Shown here: positions 16,652 through 27,500 of the stretch, one piece after another | Layout of the letters: every line of letters begins with the position of its first letter | Position numbering within the stretch: position 1 is the first letter of the stretch | DNA from: SBAX01 sp964646605 | GTDB taxonomy: Bacteria; Planctomycetota; Phycisphaerae; UBA1845 | Direction of reading: 5' to 3' | Length of the DNA: 29,401 bases | Assembly (NCBI GenBank): GCA_964646605.1 | Contig: CAZYEX010000020.1 | Coordinates: 1 to 29,401, forward strand | Translations under genes and position numbers: made by a program | Notes under the pieces: generated by a model | Told to the model about the DNA's origin: nothing | What the model saw: only the letters and a program-made list of their open reading frames with translations | Database searches by the model: none

Positions 16652-17016
16652 CGGAACTGGATTATCCATATCACTTCGATACCCGCTGCCGCACCGCGAC
16701 AACGGATCGCAGCGATCACATTCGCGATCTGATCGAGCAGGTGCTTTTCACGACGCCGGGCGAACGCGTGAACCGTCCCACGTTCGGCTGCGGGCTGCTA
16801 CAATTAGTCTTCGCGCCGAATAGCGACGAGTTGGCGGCGACGACACAGTTCCTCGTGCAAAGCGCGCTCCAGCAATGGCTGGGCGATCTCATCCAAGTTG
16901 AGGCGGTGGAGGTGTTAAGCAAGGATGCCACCCTGCGCGTGACGGTGCGGTATGTCGTTCGCCGCACCCAAACCCGCGAAGTGGCGGAATTCTCCCGAGG
17001 AGGCACGGCGCCATGA
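16648..17016 (+). CDS. baseplate wedge protein, gp25-like (Pvc9-like)
   Basis: A 122-residue protein of the gp25/GPW family. The conserved core is seen in HIRDLIEQVLFTTPGERVNRPTFGCGLLQLVFAPNS, where RVNRPTFGCGL takes the place of the conserved PGER/R.P.FG region, followed by the QWLGDLIQVEAVEV and VRYVVRRTQ strands. In T4 and eCIS the protein starts the sheath on the baseplate and holds the wedge together. It is flanked on both sides by ATGA overlaps, with the PAAR-like tip before it and the first J-like wedge gene after it, the usual order. Confidence 0.93.
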   Translation: MTELDYPYHFDTRCRTATTDRSDHIRDLIEQVLFTTPGERVNRPTFGCGLLQLVFAPNSDELAATTQFLVQSALQQWLGDLIQVEAVEVLSKDATLRVTVRYVVRRTQTREVAEFSRGGTAP

Positions 17017-19634
17017 TCTACCTCTGCTGCGACAAACGCCGGCGCCTGCTGTTGCGCAAAGTAAACGACCACCGCAAGGCGAACGGCCTGACAACGCTGA
17101 ACGGAGTTGATTTCCTCGAAGTACTCGACCAGGATGCGCCGCAGGGCGCTGGCAATATCAAGAGACAAAACACACTTCTTATACGGCTATTTGAACCGGG
17201 ACCGACCCTCACTGCGGACAACGTCAGGATCGAAGGCGGCGAACGGATCACTCCTGTCGGCGTTGTCTGGGCGTTCCTTGCGAATGCGATCCCCGCTGCC
17301 GTCGCACCGCAGCAGGCCGAACGTAAATTCTTCGCGGACTTATCTTCGCCGGATCACGTGCTAGTCGTGCGCACGGACTCGACCGGCGATCATTCTCGTT
17401 ACCGGCTATCGCTGATCCAATCGTCCAATAACGCGGTCCCGCCCGATGACTTCGATCCGTTGTTCGCGGTCGTTGAATTCTCTTTCAAGGTCGAGTGCCC
17501 CAGCGACTTCGACTGTGCGCCGCAGAAGGTTTGTCCTCCTGCAGTGCAGACGCCGCCAGCGATCGATTATCTCGCCAAGGATTACGCGAGCCTCCGCCGA
17601 CTGATGCTCGATCGCATGTCGCTGTTGATACCGCAATGGCGCGAGCGGAATGCCGCCGACCTGGGCATGACGCTCGTCGAGCTGCTCGCCTACGCCGGCG
17701 ACCGCCTGAGCTATCAACAGGACGCGACGGCCACCGAGGCGTATTTCGACAGCGCGCGGCGCCGGATCTCGGTGCGGCGGCATGCGCGGCTGGTCGATTA
17801 CTTCATGCACGACGGCCGCAACGCGCGCACCTGGGTGCAGGTACTTTGCGAGGTCGACACGTCCAACGTGGTGCTGCCCGCAGGAACACAACTGCTCTCG
17901 AAGGTGATGCCCGGCCAAGCCAAGCTCACGCCGAACTCGAATCAACTTGACGATGCTCTGCGCCTGCACCCAGTGGTCTTCGAGACGATGACGCGGCTTG
18001 CGTTGTTCGGGGAGCATGACGCGATGACTTTCTACACCTGGGGCGATGAACGTTGCTGCCTGCCCAAAGGCGCAACCCGCGCGACGTTGCACGGCCATTA
18101 TCCCAGACTCCAAGCTGGCGATGTACTTGTTTTCGCGGAGGTGAAGAACCCAAAGAGCGGCGAGCCGGTAAATCCCGAGACACGCGTGGCCGACGACGCG
18201 GACCGCACGCGTCGTCACGCCGTGCGGTTGACCCAAGCACGTGCCGTGGTGGGCGGCGGCGGGCCGTTGACCGATCCGTTGAACGGCAAGGAGATCAGCG
18301 AGATCGCCTGGGGCGCGGTAGACGCGCTGCCGTTTCCGTTTTGCGTCTCCTCAATCACCGATCCGGACCCCGGTAGTCACAGTGGAAACCTGGTGACCGG
18401 CGTGAGTGAGGCGTGGGGCAACATCGTGTTGGCCGATCACGGTGAGAGGGTGCGCGACGAAGAACTGGGTATGGTGCCGAAGCCGACGTTGTTTCGACGC
18501 TTGGAGGAAACGGATCGGTGCCGGCCAGCGGAACCGGTTTCGGTTCCGCCGCGGTTTCATCCCAAGTTGAAACACCTACCGGTGACGCAGGCGTGTCCGT
18601 ATGATGCCACCTTGCCTGCCACGCGGGCGCTAGACACTTCGCCGGCAGACACCCTCCCGGTGATTGAACTGGAGAGCATCGACCCGGACGGCGACTCGGC
18701 GATCTGGTACCCGCAGCGGGATTTGCTTAACAGTGACGCCGTAGCGCCCGAGTTCGTCGCGGAGGTGGAAGCCGATGGCACAATGCGCCTTCGCTTTGGC
18801 GACGACGCACATGGTAGGCGACCCGAATCGGGAACACGTTTCACCGCCAGGAAATATCGCGTCGGCAACGGCACAGCCGGGAACGTGGGCGCGGAGGCGC
18901 TGTACCACGTCGTCACCGGCGAACCCGCCATCGTTGGAGTGCGGAACCCGATGCCCGCGCAAGGCGGCATCGACTCGGAGACAATGGACGAGGTTCGGCA
19001 CCGTGCCCCGAATGCCTTCCGCACACAGGAACGCGCTGTGACCGAGGCGGACTATGCCGCGATGGCGGAGCGCAATCCCGCCGTGCAACGCGCCGCCGCG
19101 ACCTTTCGCTGGACCGGAAGCTGGCACACGGTGTTTGTGACGGTCGATCCGCTAGGCGGCGTCATCGCGAATCAGGACAAGAAGCGGCAGTTCGAGCAGG
19201 ACGTGCTCGACGGGCTGGAGCGGTATCGGATGGCCGGCCATGATCTGGAAGCCGACGATGCGGTTTATGTCTCGCTTGAGATCGAGATGCACGTGTGCGT
19301 AAAGCCGGATTATTTCCGCAGCGACTTTCATGCGGCGCTGCTCGACATCTTCAGCAACCGGCTGCTACCCGATGGCCGGCGGGGCGTGTTCCATCCGGAC
19401 AATTTTACGTTCGGCAAACCGGTTTATCTCAGTCCTCTCTACGCGGCGGCGCAGGCGGTGCCGGGCGTAGCGTCGGTACACATCACGACTTTTCAACGCC
19501 AGGGCGAGCCTGATTTCAAGGCATTGCAAGAGGGTAAACTGAAGCTTGATCGACTCGAGATCGCGCGCTGCGACAACGATCCCAATTTTCCTGAACACGG
19601 TATCGTCCACATCACCCTCGGAGGCGGCAAATGA
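17013..19634 (+). CDS. baseplate J-like wedge protein 1 (Pvc11, gp6-like)
   Basis: An 873-residue protein of the J-like 'putative baseplate assembly protein' family. The diagnostic segment is YLAKDYASLRRLMLDRMSLL, then RNAADLGMTLVELLAYAGDRLSYQQDATATEAYF (from about residue 185), and the C-terminal half has the usual features: GIDSETMDEVRHRAPNAF, TEADYAAMAERNPAVQRA, and a final wedge domain ending in GIVHITLGG. The N-terminal about 170 residues (LLRKVNDHRKANGL; GVVWAFLANAIPA) form an extra domain seen in the long form of the family. It forms the wedges that ring the hub. ATGA overlaps at both ends couple it to gp25 and to the second J-like gene. Confidence 0.93.
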   Translation: MIYLCCDKRRRLLLRKVNDHRKANGLTTLNGVDFLEVLDQDAPQGAGNIKRQNTLLIRLFEPGPTLTADNVRIEGGERITPVGVVWAFLANAIPAAVAPQQAERKFFADLSSPDHVLVVRTDSTGDHSRYRLSLIQSSNNAVPPDDFDPLFAVVEFSFKVECPSDFDCAPQKVCPPAVQTPPAIDYLAKDYASLRRLMLDRMSLLIPQWRERNAADLGMTLVELLAYAGDRLSYQQDATATEAYFDSARRRISVRRHARLVDYFMHDGRNARTWVQVLCEVDTSNVVLPAGTQLLSKVMPGQAKLTPNSNQLDDALRLHPVVFETMTRLALFGEHDAMTFYTWGDERCCLPKGATRATLHGHYPRLQAGDVLVFAEVKNPKSGEPVNPETRVADDADRTRRHAVRLTQARAVVGGGGPLTDPLNGKEISEIAWGAVDALPFPFCVSSITDPDPGSHSGNLVTGVSEAWGNIVLADHGERVRDEELGMVPKPTLFRRLEETDRCRPAEPVSVPPRFHPKLKHLPVTQACPYDATLPATRALDTSPADTLPVIELESIDPDGDSAIWYPQRDLLNSDAVAPEFVAEVEADGTMRLRFGDDAHGRRPESGTRFTARKYRVGNGTAGNVGAEALYHVVTGEPAIVGVRNPMPAQGGIDSETMDEVRHRAPNAFRTQERAVTEADYAAMAERNPAVQRAAATFRWTGSWHTVFVTVDPLGGVIANQDKKRQFEQDVLDGLERYRMAGHDLEADDAVYVSLEIEMHVCVKPDYFRSDFHAALLDIFSNRLLPDGRRGVFHPDNFTFGKPVYLSPLYAAAQAVPGVASVHITTFQRQGEPDFKALQEGKLKLDRLEIARCDNDPNFPEHGIVHITLGGGK

Positions 19635-22417
19635 GCGACACGTTGGATCCTTCGTTGAACGGCTTGAATGACTGTGGCTGCTGTGCGGGGATCACTGCGG
19701 AAACGCCGATGGCGCTGCTCAATCGCGAGGGACTCAACCAGATCAACTATCGCGTCGGCACGCACGGTCCATTCAAACGCACGATGCTTGCCGCGTTGTC
19801 CGAGGCTCGCCATCCGAAGCTGCGAGGATTGACAACGCGCGCGGACGACGATTTCTCCATCGCGCTGCTCGATGCCTGGGCAACCACCGCCGACGTGCTG
19901 ACGTTTTACCAGGAGCGCCTGGCCAATGAATCTTATCTGCGCACGGCGACCGAACAGGGCTCGGTCCTGCGGTTAGCGCGGTTGATCGGGTACGAATTGA
20001 AACCGGGTGTGGCGGCGAGTACCTGGCTTGCGTTCACCCTCGAAACCGCGCCTGGCTCCCCGGAGAAAGCGGCCATCGCCGCGGGCGCGAAGGTGCAGAG
20101 CGTTCCCGGCCAGGATGAGAAACCACAGGTCTTTGAAACGGTCCAGCCGCTCGAAGCCCGCGTCGAGTGGAATGCCATGCGCCCACAGGTGGTGGAGGAA
20201 TCCCCTATTCTCAGAGGCGCCAAGACATCTGAGAACATTCGCGAGATGTATCTCAAGGGCTCGGCGACTCAACTGCAGGTGGGCGATGCGATCCTGATCC
20301 TCGGCGACGAACGCGAAAAGAATCCCAAAGTCCATCCGCAAAAGGAACGTTGGGATGTCCGGATCCTCACTCGCGTGACCGTGAATGCGGACAAGGACTG
20401 GACGCGGGTCGAATGGGAACACGGCCTGGGCAAGGGGGCCGTCGAGCCAGCGGAGAGAAACGTGCGCGCCTATGCCTTTCGCCAAAGGGCCGCACTATTC
20501 GGGCATAATGCGCCCGATCCGAGCTTGATTATCAAGCCCGGGGGCAGTGCAGTGGGAAGCTGGACGAACTTCACGATTCGAAACGGGGTTATCGAGCTCG
20601 ACGTAAGCCACGCGAAGATCGTTCCGGGCAGTTGGCTGGCCCTGAGCCGACCACCGGATGGTACGTACCCTCGCGGGTACGTTGAGCTTTACCGGGCGCT
20701 CAAGGTTTCGTTCCCCTCGCGTGCGGAGTTTGCTCTCACGGGCAAGGTCACGCGCATCGAACCGGATACCGCCGAGCATCTCGACAAGGACTTCTTCAAG
20801 CTGCGCGACACGATCGTCCATGCCCAGAGCGAGCAACTGGAGATCGTTTCGCCTCCGCTGACCCGGCGAGCGGACGAAGCTCTTAGCAGGTCGATTGAAC
20901 TCGATGAGGGAACCCTTGCCCCGGTCGAAGGCCTGCGAGTCACCCTCGATCGGCAAGTGACGGAACTCCCGAAGAGCCGGATCATCATCGTCACCGGCAA
21001 GCGCTTTCGCGCTAGGCTTGCGCTCGATGCGCGGGTGATGGCCTTGACCGGTAATGCGGGTAGCAAGTCGAAGCCGCTACGGCTCGGCGACACGTTGGTG
21101 GTGATGCGGCCGCCTGCCGTGCAGTCCAATGGCGTGACCTGGGGGCTACGGGACGACGATGGCTTCGAGGGAACATTGGAAACCGGGCTCAACGATCTGC
21201 GGCTAACCACGGCCAGGAAGGATGACGATACCGTCAGCGAAGCCGTGACGGTTGAATCCGCCGCGGGCAATCCAACTGAACTCCTGCTGGGGGGTAAAGG
21301 GCTGCAAAACATCTATGACCGCGCAACCGTCGTCATTTACGGAAACGTCGCACAGGCCACCCACGGCGAGATGGTGCAGGAGATCGCCGGCAGCGGCGAT
21401 GGGACGCAGACGTTCCAGAGATTCACGCTTCGCCAATCGCCGTTGACTTATTTGCGGTCGAATTCGTCATTCGGCCCGGCTTCGACACTGGAGGTGCGCG
21501 TTGATGATCTCCTTTGGCGAAAAGTGCCGTCGCTCTACCAACAGAAGCCGGACGAGCGGATCTACCTTGAGCGACTCGGGGATGAACAGAAGACTACGGT
21601 TCATTTTGGCGATGGGATCACCGGGGCGCGACTGCCAACCGGCCAACAAAACGTTCGCTTCAAATGTCGGAAGGGCAGCGGACTGGAGGGCTTGGTGAAA
21701 GCCGGGCAGTTGACCCAGTTGCTCACGCGGCCGCCGGGCGTCAAGGAGGTGAATAACCCGCTGCCTGCCGAAGGCGCCGACGAACCGGAGTCTTTGTCTG
21801 ATGCGCGACAAAACGCGCCGCTGACCGTGCTCACATTGGAGCGGGTCGTTTCACTTCAGGACTACGAAGACTTCGCCCGCGGATACCCCGGCATCGCCAA
21901 GGCGTTGGCGACGTGGACGTGGAACGGCCGCACGCGGGGCGTGCTTCTAACGGTGGCCGGTCCCGAGGGGGTATCGGTTGAAACAGGCGTCGGTTCAGTG
22001 GGGAGCGGACTGCTGAATTCGCTACGTGCCTCGGGCGACCCCTTTGTGCCCATGCGCGTCGAGACGTTCCGGCCAGCCTTCTTCCGTGTCACGGGTACAG
22101 TGACAGTCCATCCTGACTATGAAAAGGAGAAAGTACTTGCCGCGGCGCGCCAGGCTTTGCGGTCGCGGTTTTCGTTTGCGGCTCGTGAGTTCGGGCAACC
22201 GGTGATGTTGAGCGTGGCCATCGGCGTCTTGCACTCGGTGGCGGGGGTGACGGCCGTGGACATCGATCATTTGCAACGCACGGACAGAACCGAGCCGGTG
22301 GATCCCGCGCCGCGTTTATTGGCGGAGTTCCCAGCCGGCGGCGCGAGTCTTGCGACAAAGGCGGCCGAGCTGCTCCTGCTTGCAGCGGGCAACTTGGAGG
22401 AAGTGAAGGTAGCTTGA
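19631..22417 (+). CDS. baseplate J-like wedge protein 2 (Pvc12-like)
   Basis: A 928-residue protein related to the preceding one but not a close copy. It has a Cys-rich start (DCGCCAGITAETP), then the J-like signature FSIALLDAWATTADVLTFYQERLANESYLRTATEQGSVLRLARLIGYELKPG, and a C-terminal wedge part with LSDARQNAPLTVLTLERVVSLQDYEDFARGYPGIAKAL. Large central beta domains (LEAR, VRAYAFRQRAALFGHNAP) make it longer. In PVC two such proteins of different size form the inner and outer wedge ring, and the same is likely here. Its stop codon overlaps the next start by one base (TGATG). Confidence 0.92.
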   Translation: MSDTLDPSLNGLNDCGCCAGITAETPMALLNREGLNQINYRVGTHGPFKRTMLAALSEARHPKLRGLTTRADDDFSIALLDAWATTADVLTFYQERLANESYLRTATEQGSVLRLARLIGYELKPGVAASTWLAFTLETAPGSPEKAAIAAGAKVQSVPGQDEKPQVFETVQPLEARVEWNAMRPQVVEESPILRGAKTSENIREMYLKGSATQLQVGDAILILGDEREKNPKVHPQKERWDVRILTRVTVNADKDWTRVEWEHGLGKGAVEPAERNVRAYAFRQRAALFGHNAPDPSLIIKPGGSAVGSWTNFTIRNGVIELDVSHAKIVPGSWLALSRPPDGTYPRGYVELYRALKVSFPSRAEFALTGKVTRIEPDTAEHLDKDFFKLRDTIVHAQSEQLEIVSPPLTRRADEALSRSIELDEGTLAPVEGLRVTLDRQVTELPKSRIIIVTGKRFRARLALDARVMALTGNAGSKSKPLRLGDTLVVMRPPAVQSNGVTWGLRDDDGFEGTLETGLNDLRLTTARKDDDTVSEAVTVESAAGNPTELLLGGKGLQNIYDRATVVIYGNVAQATHGEMVQEIAGSGDGTQTFQRFTLRQSPLTYLRSNSSFGPASTLEVRVDDLLWRKVPSLYQQKPDERIYLERLGDEQKTTVHFGDGITGARLPTGQQNVRFKCRKGSGLEGLVKAGQLTQLLTRPPGVKEVNNPLPAEGADEPESLSDARQNAPLTVLTLERVVSLQDYEDFARGYPGIAKALATWTWNGRTRGVLLTVAGPEGVSVETGVGSVGSGLLNSLRASGDPFVPMRVETFRPAFFRVTGTVTVHPDYEKEKVLAAARQALRSRFSFAAREFGQPVMLSVAIGVLHSVAGVTAVDIDHLQRTDRTEPVDPAPRLLAEFPAGGASLATKAAELLLLAAGNLEEVKVA

Positions 22418-24513
22418 TGAGCAACGAAACCAATCCACTCTTCGATTTGCTGCCTGCGATTCATCGGATCCGTGACGCGGAACAGAGCGGAGCATTGCGC
22501 GAATTGCTTGACGTGGCGGCCGAACAGTTGGCCGTTCTGGAGGAAGACCTGGAGCAGCTTTACGACGACCAGTTCATTGAAACTTGCGCGGATTGGGTAG
22601 TGCCCTATATCGGGGACTTGATCGGCTACCGTTCGTTGCACCATAAGGCTCCCAGCCTCGGCACCCCCCGCGCGGAAGTGGCGAATACGATAGGCTACCG
22701 CCGCCGGAAGGGCACTGCTGCGATGCTCGAACAGCTCGCGCGCGATGTGACGAATTGGCCGGCCCGGGTCGTTGAGTTTTTTCAACTGCTGGCGACGACA
22801 CAATACATGAACCACGTTCGGCTACATAATGCGCTGACGCCCGACATGCGCCGCTGGGACAAGTTGGAATCGCTCGACGGGCCATTCGACACACTGGCAC
22901 ATTCGGCGGACACCCGCCGCATTGCGACGGGCGAAGGTCGGCACAACATCCCGAACATCGGCATTTTCCTCTGGCGCCTGGGCGCGTATCGGCTGAGCGG
23001 TTCTCCGGCGGTTGACGAGGACGCGCAACGGTTTTTCTTCAGTCCGCTCGGCAACAACACGCCGTTGTTCACGCGCCCTGAAACCGAGCCGACCATCACG
23101 CATCTCGCCGGTCACCTAAACGTCCCGGAGCCAATCAGCCGCCGCCGCATGTTTGAGTTTATCGAGGATTATTACGGCGATGGCAAAAGCGTGTCCATTC
23201 AAGGGGTCGCCGCGGATCGGGTCAGGGTCTGTAATCTGTCCGATGATGGCGGTGGCTGGGCGCACACGCCCCCGCCCGCCGGAAAAGTTGCGATCGATCC
23301 CGTGCTCGGGCGGATCGCTTTCGGCGACGCGCAGGCCACGCCGCCGCTGGTGACGTTCCATCACGGCTTTAGCGCGGACATGGGTGATGGCGAATACGAC
23401 CGCGCGGCCACGTTCGACCTGCCGGCAGAACCGGTCCAAACCGTCACGTCGCCCGCTTTGATTCAGGACGCGATCGACACGCGCGTTTCCGGACGAGCGA
23501 TCGAAATCTCTGACAGTGGGCGATATGAGGAAACGCTCTCGCTCAACGTCAGTCACGGTGAACGCTTTGAACTGCGCGCGGCGGATGGACACCGTCCGAC
23601 GATTGTGTTGGGCGGCGAACTGGTGATCTCCGGCGGAGACGAGCAGGCCGAGGTGACGTTGAGCGGGTTGCTCATTGTCGGTGCGCGCATTCGTGTCACC
23701 GCCACCCTGGGCCGATTGACGTTGAAACATTGCACGCTCGTGCCCGGGCTGACGCTCGATACCAAAGGAGTCCCTCAGCAGCACGACGAGCCAAGCCTGA
23801 TCGCCGAGAGCGGCGACCTTTTGATCGAAATCGATCACTGCATCGTCGGGGGCCTTCGCTGGCATGATCTGTCGAAATTGGAAATCCGCGACAGCATAGT
23901 CGATGCGATGGATGAAACGGCTGTGGCGCTGGCTGGTCCCGATACGTTACCCGCGACGACGCCGTCGCCGATGGGCGGTACATTGCGCGTGGAGGAATGC
24001 ACGATCATCGGAAAGGTCCGTGCGAGCGTGATGGAATTGGTTTCCAATTCGATCTTCATTGCCCGCACGGTATCCGGCGACGGCTGGCCCGCCCCTGTTT
24101 TGGCTGATCGTAAGCAGACGGGTTGTGTCCGGTTTTCCTTTGTGCCGGGCGGCTCTCGCACACCACGACGGTTCCGTTGCCAGCCGGACTTGGAAATCGC
24201 CATCCGCACCGATGCCGCCGAAAAAGAAGCGCAGAGCAAGAACCAGGCCATGACGAGCGCTCAACGTTCGGCTATCCGTGAGGGAGTGCTCTCCGAGCTT
24301 AAGCCGTCCTTCACGTCGCTGCGCTACGGCGATCCAGCTTACGCACAGTTGCGCTCACGTTCACCCCGGCAGATCCGCGAGGGCGCCGATGACGAGGCTG
24401 CGATGGGCGCGTTCCATGATGTCTTCGAGCTCCAGCGCATGACCAATGTTCGCATCCGGCTGGAGGAATACCTTCGTTTTGGCCTGGAGGCCGGTGTTTT
24501 CACCGTCACCTGA
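22417..24513 (+). CDS. tail-protein-I-like baseplate protein with beta-helix domain
   Basis: I start at the ATG at 22417 (TGATG overlap with the J-like gene); a TTG at 22414 is the only upstream in-frame alternative. Of the 698 residues the first about 150 look like phage tail protein I (SNETNPLFDLLPAIHRIRDAEQ; LRELLDVAAEQLAVLEEDLEQLYDD; WVVPYIGDLIGYR), which links wedges to fibres. The region from about 340 to 580 is made of repeated short strands (ALIQDAIDTRVSGRAIEISDSG; GERFELRAADGHRPTIVL; VTLSGLLIVGARIRVTA), like a right-handed beta-helix. The C-terminus (about 600-698) is charged and helical (EKEAQSKNQAMTSAQRSAIREG). It probably sits at the rim of the baseplate, perhaps in contact with the target. 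Confidence 0.85.
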   Translation: MSNETNPLFDLLPAIHRIRDAEQSGALRELLDVAAEQLAVLEEDLEQLYDDQFIETCADWVVPYIGDLIGYRSLHHKAPSLGTPRAEVANTIGYRRRKGTAAMLEQLARDVTNWPARVVEFFQLLATTQYMNHVRLHNALTPDMRRWDKLESLDGPFDTLAHSADTRRIATGEGRHNIPNIGIFLWRLGAYRLSGSPAVDEDAQRFFFSPLGNNTPLFTRPETEPTITHLAGHLNVPEPISRRRMFEFIEDYYGDGKSVSIQGVAADRVRVCNLSDDGGGWAHTPPPAGKVAIDPVLGRIAFGDAQATPPLVTFHHGFSADMGDGEYDRAATFDLPAEPVQTVTSPALIQDAIDTRVSGRAIEISDSGRYEETLSLNVSHGERFELRAADGHRPTIVLGGELVISGGDEQAEVTLSGLLIVGARIRVTATLGRLTLKHCTLVPGLTLDTKGVPQQHDEPSLIAESGDLLIEIDHCIVGGLRWHDLSKLEIRDSIVDAMDETAVALAGPDTLPATTPSPMGGTLRVEECTIIGKVRASVMELVSNSIFIARTVSGDGWPAPVLADRKQTGCVRFSFVPGGSRTPRRFRCQPDLEIAIRTDAAEKEAQSKNQAMTSAQRSAIREGVLSELKPSFTSLRYGDPAYAQLRSRSPRQIREGADDEAAMGAFHDVFELQRMTNVRIRLEEYLRFGLEAGVFTVT

Positions 24514-24537
24514 TTTGATTCTGAAAGGCACCACAGC

Positions 24538-27500
24538 ATGAGCACCGACATCAGTCGTCGACGCTTCGAATCCGTAAACGATTTCGCCGCCGTTCTGATG
24601 CAACAGGGTCGCCTGTTGCTGGACGCGGACTGGAATGAATGGGTTGAGATCCTCGATCGCCGGTTGCGCGCTGAAACCACGGACATGATCGGTCGCTGCG
24701 TCGTGCCGAAAGAGACGCCGGATGCATTCAAGATCAGCATCTCGGGGAAGAATCTGACCATCGGCCGGGGGCGCATCTACGTGCATGGGATTCTCGCGGA
24801 ACATCACGGCCAGCCGCCAAACGAGTGGGATCCTTTTCTGGCCGAGTTGCGCGGCAAGACGGCAATAAACTACGATAAACAGCCTTACCTGCCCGATTCC
24901 ACGCTTATCCCGTCCCCGCCGACGACGGGCGGACCGCACCTAGTCTATCTCGATGTCTGGCGGCGTGATGTGACCTGGCTGGAGAATCCGCGCTTGGTTG
25001 AAAGCGCGGTAGGAGTTGACAGCACAACCCGATGGCAGACGGTATGGCAGGTGCGCGTGATGCCGGATGTGCCTGAGGGTGTGACATGCGAAAGCGAGAT
25101 TCCGGCCTGGCTGGACTTGATCCGGCCAAGCGCGGGACGGTTGACGACGGACACCTTCAATGCGCCGGGTGATCCCGATCCATGTCTGCTGCCGCCCACT
25201 GGTGGTTACAAAGGCATGGAGAACCGGCTGTATCGCGTCGAAATTCATTCGGTCGACGGTGCCGGAAATGCGACCTTCAAGTGGGCGCGCCACAACGCTA
25301 GCGTGGCGACTGCCGTGCGCGAGATCAAAGGCGAGGACCTGATCGTGGATTTGATCGGACGCGACGCTGACTTGCGTTTGAAAACGGGCAATTGGGTGGA
25401 GATCACCGACGATGCGCGTGAGCTGGCCGACCTCCCAGGCGTCATGCGCAGGATCAAGAACGTCACCGACGCGACGCTCACGATCACGATCGACGGGCCG
25501 TCGCTGGCGGGGATGTTTCCCACCAATGCCGGCGGCGCGACGCTGCCTGAGCGTCACACGCGTATCCGGCGTTGGGATCAGCAAGGTCAGGTTCGCGACA
25601 CCAATGGCAACGTTCACTTCGATCTCAACGGTGCGGCGAGCGAAGGCGTGATTCCGGTGCCGGCTGGCGCCACGGCATTGTTGCTCGAAGATGGCATCCA
25701 GGTTTCCTTCTCGTTGGATCCGGGAATTGTGGGAGGACGATTTCACGTCGGCGATTACTGGGTGTTCGCCGCGCGGACGGCGGACGCCTCGGTGGAAAAG
25801 CTGACCCAGGCGCCACCGCTCGGGCATCATCATCATTATTGCCGGCTGGCGTTGGTGACGTTCCCTGGCCCGCCGATGGATTGCCGGAACTTCTGGCCGC
25901 CCGAATTGGCGGGCGAGGGGTGCGATTGCAGTGTGTGCGTCACCGCCGATTCGCACAACCAGGGGACGCTCACCATTCAACAGGCGATTGACAAAGTCCG
26001 CGCAGCCGGCGGAACGGTGTGCCTCGGTCCCGGCATCTATAACCTTCCCGAGTCGTTCGTAAGCGTAGATGGAGCTCAATCGGTGCGCATACGCGGGCAG
26101 GGATGGCGGACCATTCTCGCCCATACAGGTCCCGGTCCCACCATGGTGGTCCGCGGCTCGATCGGCTTGACCGTGGAGCGATTTACAGTACTCACGGCGC
26201 GGTCTGCGGCCGGTTCCGCGGATTTGGTCGTTGAGAACAGTGCCGATGTCACCGTCCAGGAATGTTTCTTCGTCCAGGTCGGCCAACCCGAACAGGTCAA
26301 GGCCGCCATCGGTCTGGGAGGCGTTCTCATTCACACGCGGATTCGGAACAACGTAGTCTTTGCCTCAGCGGGTATCGTGAATGCGTCAAGAGCATCCCAT
26401 GGCGAAGATGATGTCTTGCTCGGAGGTGCGCGTCCGCTGCTTACGCTCGGGCTGTGCTGTGAGAACAACCAGTTCATCTGCTCGCACCACGGCGTCCAGC
26501 TGCACGGTTTTTGCATCCATCTCGGCGATACGGTGATCGCCAACAACTTCGTGAACGAGGCGTTCAACGGCGGCCTGGTGGCGACCGGCGCCGTGCTTGC
26601 AGCGGCTTGGGGTGGTTCGCGGCTGGAAGTAACGAGGAACACACTCCGCAGTGCCGGCGCGGGCATCGTAATCGGCACTGACGACGCGCGTATCCACGAC
26701 AATGACATCGGCCCGGAATCTGGGTCGCGGTCCGGCGACGGGATCGTACTGGAAGTCGGTCTGCTGGGGCGTCCGTTGAACCGGCTCCAAGTGACCAGCA
26801 ACCGCATCCAGGGCGTCGAAGGCAACGGCATTCACATCCGCAGCGCGATTCGCTCCGGCCTGATCAAGCAAAACCAGATCGAGGGCGTGGACGGCGGCGG
26901 CATCGTCATGGACGAGGAAAGCTCCGCCGAACACCTGGTGATTGAAAACAACCAGTTGCTCCAGGTGGCAAATGTCACTGCCGCCGCAAGCGAGAAGGAA
27001 CCGCTTCTGGCCGGCATTCACCTCGTACGGGTGCGCTACGTGGATGTACTGAACAACCTGCTCCGGGACATCGGTATGCGGGCTTCCCAAGCAAGAAGAC
27101 TCACCGGCATTCAGGTGAGCGTTTGTGCCTGCATTCGCATCGCGGGGAATCGGGTGATTAATCTTGGACCGATTGAGGCGGGATTGCGGGACGCGGACGC
27201 CATCGCCGTAATTGGCCTGTACGAAAGTGTTGATATCTTGCAGAACACAGTGCGACGCCAGGAAAACCGCTCCGCTGAAAACCAGGACAACTCGCTATGG
27301 CGCGCGATTCGGATCGGACATGAGCAGGGCCGCGTCTTCCCGATTGGTTCTGCGCTGCTAATCAGGACGAAAAACATCGAGGCCTTGCTCACCGCGCATA
27401 GGACATTCATTCGTCGATTGACCGCAGAATCCGCGGCGATCCGGGGAAACACGCTGGCCGCCTATGGCGCTGCCCCAGCCGTGCAGATTCTTTCCTCGGG

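Noticed and set aside
24560..24575. CTTCGAATCCGT resembling part of the tRNA 3' end (attachment-site repeat)
   Set aside because: Only about ten bases match and they lie within the DUF6519 coding sequence; most likely chance.
24940..26334. 464-residue minus-strand open frame
   Set aside because: It lies opposite the DUF6519 gene, which has clear signatures; the translation is Arg/His-rich and domainless.
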